Shown piece by piece: positions 60,141 to 64,000 of a DNA stretch of 64,000 nucleotides. Each line of letters begins with the position of its first letter. Position 1 is the first letter of the stretch. The notes under the pieces are model-generated. The model saw only the letters and a list, made by a program, of their open reading frames with translations, was not told the DNA's origin and did no database searches. This stretch comes from Rubricoccus sp963708165 (lineage in GTDB: Bacteria > Bacteroidota > Rhodothermia > Rhodothermales > Rubricoccaceae). The stretch lies in NCBI GenBank assembly GCA_963708165.1, contig OY970187.1, forward strand, positions 186,001 to 250,000, read 5' to 3'. The translations under genes and the position numbers were made by a program.

Positions 60141-60725
60141 CTACTGACCGTCGCGGAAGAACAGGTTGCTGCTAGCTCCTGACGACGCGTTCAGACCGAA
60201 GCCCTGACCGTACGCGCCCTGGTTGAACCCGCCATAGTTCTGCGAGCATCCCCCCTGGTAGCCATAGGCACACGCCGAGCCGTACGGCGTCTGGCGGATC
60301 TGCAGGCGAATCATGGAGTTCTCGGTCGGCCGGTAGGCCAATTCTGCATTCTGCAGGTAGATCTGCGCCGGGTTGTCGGCAGAGAATCCCGCAGCGTTTG
60401 CAAGGGAGCCCACCGCGCCATGCGCGAGACCCACGTCTACCCGGGCGGCCAGTTTGCCACTCGGCTGCCACTGCAGCGAGGTCGTGTACACGCCCAGCCC
60501 CAAGTCACCGAACGCGCCTGTCTGGTAGCCATATTGGTAGCTCTGGCTCAGCTTGAGCGTCTGCGCGTTGAATAACCCTGCAAGCGAGAGCGTGGGCGCC
60601 TCTGGCGAGGCGAGCACCTCCACCGCAGCCTGGCGACCCGGCACTTCTGCCTGGAGCTGTGCAGAAGCAGGAGCAGCGACGAGCAGAGCGAATCCGAGAG
60701 CTGTAGTGAGGACGGCAGTACGCAT
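60141..60725 (-). CDS. Secreted protein with Gly/Tyr/Gln-rich C-terminus
   Basis: The protein has 194 residues and a signal peptide (MRTAVLTTALGFALLVAAPASA). The mature part has SQSYQYGYQTGAFGDLGLGV and alternating strands (LQWQPSGKLAARVDVGLAHG) resembling a small outer-membrane barrel. It then has a loop with two cysteines (SACAYGYQGGCSQNYGG) and a Gly/Asn/Ser-rich tail. Family unknown. It heads the unit LytR_C, rsfS, lipoprotein, DUF423. Confidence 0.72.
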   Translation of the reverse strand: MRTAVLTTALGFALLVAAPASAQLQAEVPGRQAAVEVLASPEAPTLSLAGLFNAQTLKLSQSYQYGYQTGAFGDLGLGVYTTSLQWQPSGKLAARVDVGLAHGAVGSLANAAGFSADNPAQIYLQNAELAYRPTENSMIRLQIRQTPYGSACAYGYQGGCSQNYGGFNQGAYGQGFGLNASSGASSNLFFRDGQ

Positions 60726-61066
60726 GCGCAGAGGGAAGGCGGGTCGTGCAGGATAGACCTCCAGATGGAGTGCGTCAACTCAACGCCGCGTGCCCCGGGC
60801 GAGTGCCCTGGGCACGCAACATTATTCGATCCTGCTGAGCGAAGCATCGCACGCCTACTGGGCACCGCAGGGGCCTCTGGCGAGACGATGGAAAGACTCA
60901 CTTCGGCCTCTAGCGTCATGCTCGAGCAGAGGCCGCGGGCGAACCCTGGCACGAAAAAGGGACCGAGGCCAACCATGCCAGCGTCGCCAGAGGCGTCCTG
61001 TCCATGCAGGGGCTAGCGCGACGCCTGCGAGCAGGACGCGTAGCCGCCAGAAGCCGGGGATGGCTC
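60726..61066. other. Intergenic region, 341 bases
   Basis: No gene is seen. A forward motif near 60872 and a reverse one near 60984 are about 100 bases apart. It separates the pilin-like operon from the next same-strand gene and should contain that operon's terminator and the promoter of the secreted protein gene; neither is clear. Confidence 0.55.
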
Positions 61067-63121
61067 CTATTTCCGACCTTTGCTTTTGTCTTTGTCTTTG
61101 TCCCGCTCCTTTCGGCCCTTCTCACGTTCCTCGTCGTTTGCAGTGCATGCTCCGAGCGGGTCGCCGTGGAAGCGATGGAAAAAGGACGCGAGTCGGCTGA
61201 CTTCGATGGTGCTGCCGCGGTGGCAGACCTGGATCCTAGCCTCAGATGGAGGCTCGGCCGTAGGCGTGCCCGCAGGAGGTGGCTCAGGAGACGGCGGCAC
61301 GACAGGTCCTCCTGTTGGAGTGGGAGGAATGGGCGTCGAAGTCTCCATGTAAGAGTTGACGTGAGTCAGGACGAGAGCGTTAAACCGAAGGCGTCTCAGC
61401 ACCTGCGCGATGGTGCCAGTGTCGAAGCCGATGTCCACACCCGGGCCTGCCAAAAATTTGGCGCCGTAGGACGACGTGCCGTTTCGGATCGACTCCCGCC
61501 ATGCCGCGTCAGCGGCCTGTTCCTGGTTGAACTCGGCGTGGCCAGGCTCTTTGGAATGCCAGTAGATGGACCCTTCGTAGACCACAGAATCGTCTGCATC
61601 GCGAACGATCTGGACCGCGAGCGCACCGTCTCGGTCTGGAAGGTTTCCGACGCACTGGGGGCGGTCGTTGCACTTTCCTCCCTTCCAGAAAGGGCTCGTG
61701 GGAGTGTCGTTGTTCGTGAGGTGCTGAAGCATCCGCAGGCTCTGCACATCCACGATAAACGTGTCGATGGCCGAGGGCAGGAAGCTCGGAGACGCCCAGG
61801 AGTCGCCCTGGCGAGCGTTCGCGCCGAAACCCACAGAGACAGAGCCCTCCAGAACCTTCGCGCCCGAGACCAGATGGAAAAGAGCGCTTCCGTGGTTGCG
61901 CGGGTTGCGGAACCGGAAGTAGACCTTCTGAGAAGCGTCTTGAGCTGTCAGTGCTGACAGCGTCTCTCGGAACTTGGTGAAGCTCTCGTGGCGGTCACGG
62001 CCGCGCTCAGCGAAATAGAACGTGCGCACCTCGGGAATCGTAAAGTCGATGCGGTGCGTGTGCTTCAACCATGGGCGCGCGCCCGAGCCACTTCCCGACC
62101 ACTCTCCACCTGTCGGCACCCAGGTGCCGTTCATCGAGCGGTTGATCGTGAGGTCGGTGTGACCACCGGGAGGTGGCGCCTCCTGGTCGATGACCACGCT
62201 TCCGCGCACTTCGACATCGCCACTCTTGAGGTCGACGTTGAGTTCCTGCTTCGTCGTGCGGACGACGATGATGCCAGCCCACCGGAGTCTTCCCTGCACC
62301 ACCAGGTCTCCATCCACGATGAGAAGCCCGCTTCCTTCGATGTTGCCCGATGGGCCGACGGTCAGGTTGCCGGACACGTGAACGATTTTGGACGGCGATC
62401 CCGTGTCGTAGTCGCCGAACGTCCGGCTGGACGAAACGGTCGTGTTGCCTACGAACCGCGAGTCATCGGGACCGAACTCGTTGAGCGCGCGCCCGACCAG
62501 TTCGATGACTGTGGGCGTGCGATATTTCTCGAGGACCGTCGACATGCCCGCGTTCATCGTTACCGGTTGGAGATCGCCTCTGGCGTTTACCAGCCCCGCG
62601 CCCAAGTCCGTCGGGATGTCATCGCGCCTGAGGACGCTGCCCAGGTTGTAGCGGTTAAAGCGCGTCTCGTCAAAGGAGACCCCTCGGACGCCATCGTCCG
62701 CCGTGCCGTCGATGCGGGCATCTGGGTCCACGATGGAGACGGCGTACGGCGCGTCCACCCACAGAGGGCCGGGCCAGCCGGGATCCGCGATGAGGTACCG
62801 GCTGGTCTGGGTCACGTCTTTGCCCCCCGCTCTCGCTGTCAGCGTAAAGACGGCGACCTGGCCGCCGTCTTCGAGGTGATAGTCGTCCACGACGACAGTC
62901 CTGCCGACCGAAATCTCGTCACCGACCGGGTTGACCGGCGTCCAGCGACGCGTCGTGGGGTCGATGGCTTTGTCTAGCACGACGGAGACCGCATCGTTGA
63001 GGGACTGGCGCGCAATGGCACGGTCCTGCATCTCGATGTGGTCACGGTCCCCAGAACTGACGCCGTAGACGAGACTCGTGATCGCGACGGACGCGACGAG
63101 GATGAGTACAAAGCGGCCCAT
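61067..63121 (-). CDS. PilX-like pilus assembly protein with C-terminal His/Cys module
   Basis: The protein has 684 residues. An N-terminal helix (about 3-20) anchors it. Then KIVHVSGNLTVGPSGNIEGS and LLIVDGDLVVQGRLRWAGII form a bactofilin-like beta-helix as in PilX-type pilus assembly proteins. Further on is a Pro-rich linker (PPSPEPPPAGTPTAEPPSEA), then a compact VCHRGSTIEVSRLASFF and HGDPLGAC module and a Lys/Asp/Arg-rich tail. The CH...HGD..GAC pattern recurs at the ends of secreted bacterial proteins; its role is not settled. It starts 1 base after the preceding gene. Confidence 0.72.
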   Translation of the reverse strand: MGRFVLILVASVAITSLVYGVSSGDRDHIEMQDRAIARQSLNDAVSVVLDKAIDPTTRRWTPVNPVGDEISVGRTVVVDDYHLEDGGQVAVFTLTARAGGKDVTQTSRYLIADPGWPGPLWVDAPYAVSIVDPDARIDGTADDGVRGVSFDETRFNRYNLGSVLRRDDIPTDLGAGLVNARGDLQPVTMNAGMSTVLEKYRTPTVIELVGRALNEFGPDDSRFVGNTTVSSSRTFGDYDTGSPSKIVHVSGNLTVGPSGNIEGSGLLIVDGDLVVQGRLRWAGIIVVRTTKQELNVDLKSGDVEVRGSVVIDQEAPPPGGHTDLTINRSMNGTWVPTGGEWSGSGSGARPWLKHTHRIDFTIPEVRTFYFAERGRDRHESFTKFRETLSALTAQDASQKVYFRFRNPRNHGSALFHLVSGAKVLEGSVSVGFGANARQGDSWASPSFLPSAIDTFIVDVQSLRMLQHLTNNDTPTSPFWKGGKCNDRPQCVGNLPDRDGALAVQIVRDADDSVVYEGSIYWHSKEPGHAEFNQEQAADAAWRESIRNGTSSYGAKFLAGPGVDIGFDTGTIAQVLRRLRFNALVLTHVNSYMETSTPIPPTPTGGPVVPPSPEPPPAGTPTAEPPSEARIQVCHRGSTIEVSRLASFFHRFHGDPLGACTANDEEREKGRKERDKDKDKSKGRK

Positions 63122-63122
63122 A

Positions 63123-63761
63123 TCAGGTGCGGGAAACGAGGTTGGGTGGACGAACGGTCACGCCTGTGCGCGCGACGTTGAGAAACGTGCTTCCCGTCTG
63201 CACTTCGCGGAGGCCTGTGGCCAGTTCGAACGCGATCTGGGTAAACCGTAGTGGCGGGGTGCCTGCTGTAGACGTGGACGCACGCCCGCGAAACGTGACA
63301 TCGAAGTCCACGAGATCTGTGGCCACAGGCCCAGGGGTGCTGTAGCCCGCGCCGCTGTCTACTTCGCGCATGAGCGTGTGCGTACGCGCCCATCCGTCTG
63401 CGACGCGCACAGAATCGCCCGTGGCGACGAGCGTGTACCGGATGTGTCCTGGAACAGGAACGCCAGCGGCTCCGCTCGCGACAAACGACGGCACCTCGAC
63501 GAGGGTGGTGTGGGAGCCGCTAGGGTCTTGCTCCAGGCGGCAGCGGTAGGTCCCCATCAGCTCCCACGCCTGCATCTCGGACAGCGTGTTGTCCAAGTCT
63601 TGCGTGAGCACATCCGCAAACTCATCCACCTTGGTGCGGGCCGAGTTGGACACCACCTCCTGCACGTTGTGAACGCGCGAACGCGTCTGCAGGGTGAGCG
63701 CAGCGATGATGATCGCGGCGCTGCACACGACAGCCAGCGAATGATCGAGAAGGAACTGCAT
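63123..63761 (-). CDS. Pilin-like (minor pseudopilin-type) protein
   Basis: The protein has 212 residues. A hydrophobic N-terminal helix with few residues before it (LAVVCSAAIIIAALTLQ, about 9-25) continues into a polar helix (NVQEVVSNSARTKVDEFADV), and a beta-rich globular part follows, as in type IV pilin or type II pseudopilin proteins. The classical prepilin GFTLxE motif is absent, so processing is uncertain. The ATG overlaps the upstream stop (TAATG). Confidence 0.62.
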   Translation of the reverse strand: MQFLLDHSLAVVCSAAIIIAALTLQTRSRVHNVQEVVSNSARTKVDEFADVLTQDLDNTLSEMQAWELMGTYRCRLEQDPSGSHTTLVEVPSFVASGAAGVPVPGHIRYTLVATGDSVRVADGWARTHTLMREVDSGAGYSTPGPVATDLVDFDVTFRGRASTSTAGTPPLRFTQIAFELATGLREVQTGSTFLNVARTGVTVRPPNLVSRT

Positions 63762-64000
63762 TAGCGGTGGGTGTACTGGAGTGCAGGTGTCAGGCGCACA
63801 GGAAGCACGACCTCGACTGGCGCTCGCCCTTGATTTCCTGTCACCACCTCGCGCACTCGCACCGTGACCGCTTTGGAGGTCGTAGGCGTGGCAGAGGTGG
63901 CCCAGCCAGCACCCTGCGTGTACCCCGCTGTGATGGTGATATCGAACACGAAGGTGACATCCTTAAGGACGCTGGCCGAGTCCTGACGCGAGAGGCCGTG
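63761..64000 (-). CDS. Beta-rich protein of the pilin-like operon, N-terminus beyond the window
   Basis: The frame is open from the right edge to the stop at 63761 and shows the last 79 residues. DVTFVFDITITAGYTQGAGW and AVTVRVREVVTGNQG read as extended strands. It may be a further pilin-like or surface protein of this operon; too little is present to name it. Confidence 0.6.
   Translation of the reverse strand, partial: HGLSRQDSASVLKDVTFVFDITITAGYTQGAGWATSATPTTSKAVTVRVREVVTGNQGRAPVEVVLPVRLTPALQYTHR

Larger units (their letters stand above)
1..64000. repeat. Genome-wide iterated 10-mer GCCTCTGGCG / CGCCAGAGGC
   Basis: The word occurs about 240 times in the window by hand count (about 125 forward, 117 reverse; small counting errors are likely). 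It lies inside coding sequence in every frame and in intergenic DNA. Two copies often overlap back to back and make an 18-base palindrome: GCCTCTGGCGCCAGAGGC when they share CG, or CGCCAGAGGCCTCTGGCG when they share GC. One-mismatch relatives such as TCCTCTGGCG and CGCCAGAGGA are also common. The density and use of both strands resemble known DNA uptake sequences and the cyanobacterial HIP1 motif. I infer no specific function. Confidence 0.95.

Noticed and set aside
1..64000. CRISPR array or REP/BIME elements as the explanation of the repeated words
   Set aside because: Copies are not regularly spaced, carry no unique spacers, and occur mostly inside genes in all frames, unlike CRISPR or typical extragenic REP elements.

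Overview
The window is GC-rich (roughly two thirds G+C by eye) and densely coded, with short gaps and many 1- to 4-base start/stop overlaps. Gene content points to a Bacteroidota-type bacterium, most likely a high-GC Rhodothermota (Rubricoccus/Rubrivirga-like). The evidence is a giant SprA outer-membrane protein of the type IX secretion system (T9SS), a T9SS C-terminal sorting domain on a secreted protein, the rhomboid-rhomboid-endonuclease neighbourhood, menaquinone genes and LpxH-like lipid A metabolism. The taxon is inferred. I see no tRNA, rRNA, CRISPR array, prophage or insertion sequence.

The dominant feature is a 10-base word, GCCTCTGGCG (reverse CGCCAGAGGC). By hand count it occurs about 240 times on the two strands (about 3.8 per kb), where less than one copy would be expected by chance. 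It lies inside genes in all reading frames and gives recurring peptides ASG, PLA, LWR, RQR, ARG and PEA. In gaps it often forms 18-base palindromes, and six of seven convergent gene junctions carry an inverted pair. It behaves like a DNA uptake sequence or a HIP1-like iterated motif. It is scarce in the sprA core, absent from the ribosomal protein genes and scarce in the pilin-like operon at the right end.

Layout. 1-4.4 kb (-): multi-PAS/GAF sensor (cut by the left edge), polysaccharide deacetylase-like protein, RDD membrane protein. 4.5-6.8 kb (+): HD-domain hydrolase and histone-deacetylase-family hydrolase. 6.8-9.8 kb (-): lipoprotein, menE, menC. 9.9-12.8 kb (-): endonuclease-fold protein, a rhomboid lacking its serine (frameshifted at its end), an intact rhomboid. 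13-18 kb (+): LpxH-like phosphatase, penicillin-binding protein 1A, SbcD-like nuclease. 18.2-33.4 kb: an exopolysaccharide locus with flippase, FkbM methyltransferase, Wza-like exporter, Wzz-like chain-length protein, O-antigen ligase/polymerase, five glycosyltransferases and a GH16-like secreted protein; ispE is embedded in it. 33.4-39.9 kb: dut, POT peptide transporter, meaB, a small barrel-like protein, an L,D-transpeptidase, a CAP lipoprotein and a DsbD-N-like protein. 40-41.4 kb (-): rpsF-rpsR-rplI. 41.6-48.5 kb: T9SS cargo, DEAD-box helicase, lipoprotein, metallo-beta-lactamase hydrolase, saccharopine dehydrogenase-like protein, SDR, NTF2-like lipoprotein. 48.9-58.1 kb (+): sprA, lipB, a small acidic protein. 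58.3-60.7 kb (-): DUF423, lipoprotein, rsfS, LytR_C protein, secreted protein. 61-64 kb (-): pilin/PilX-like operon running off the right edge.

Four genes carry single-base frameshifts as written (11.2, 22.3, 28.6 plus 29.3, and 38.2 plus 38.5 kb). At the sites I can place closely, the extra base falls in a short run of identical bases. Base-calling error, true decay and recoding cannot be told apart from sequence alone. Functions are assigned from motifs I can read; no database search was possible.
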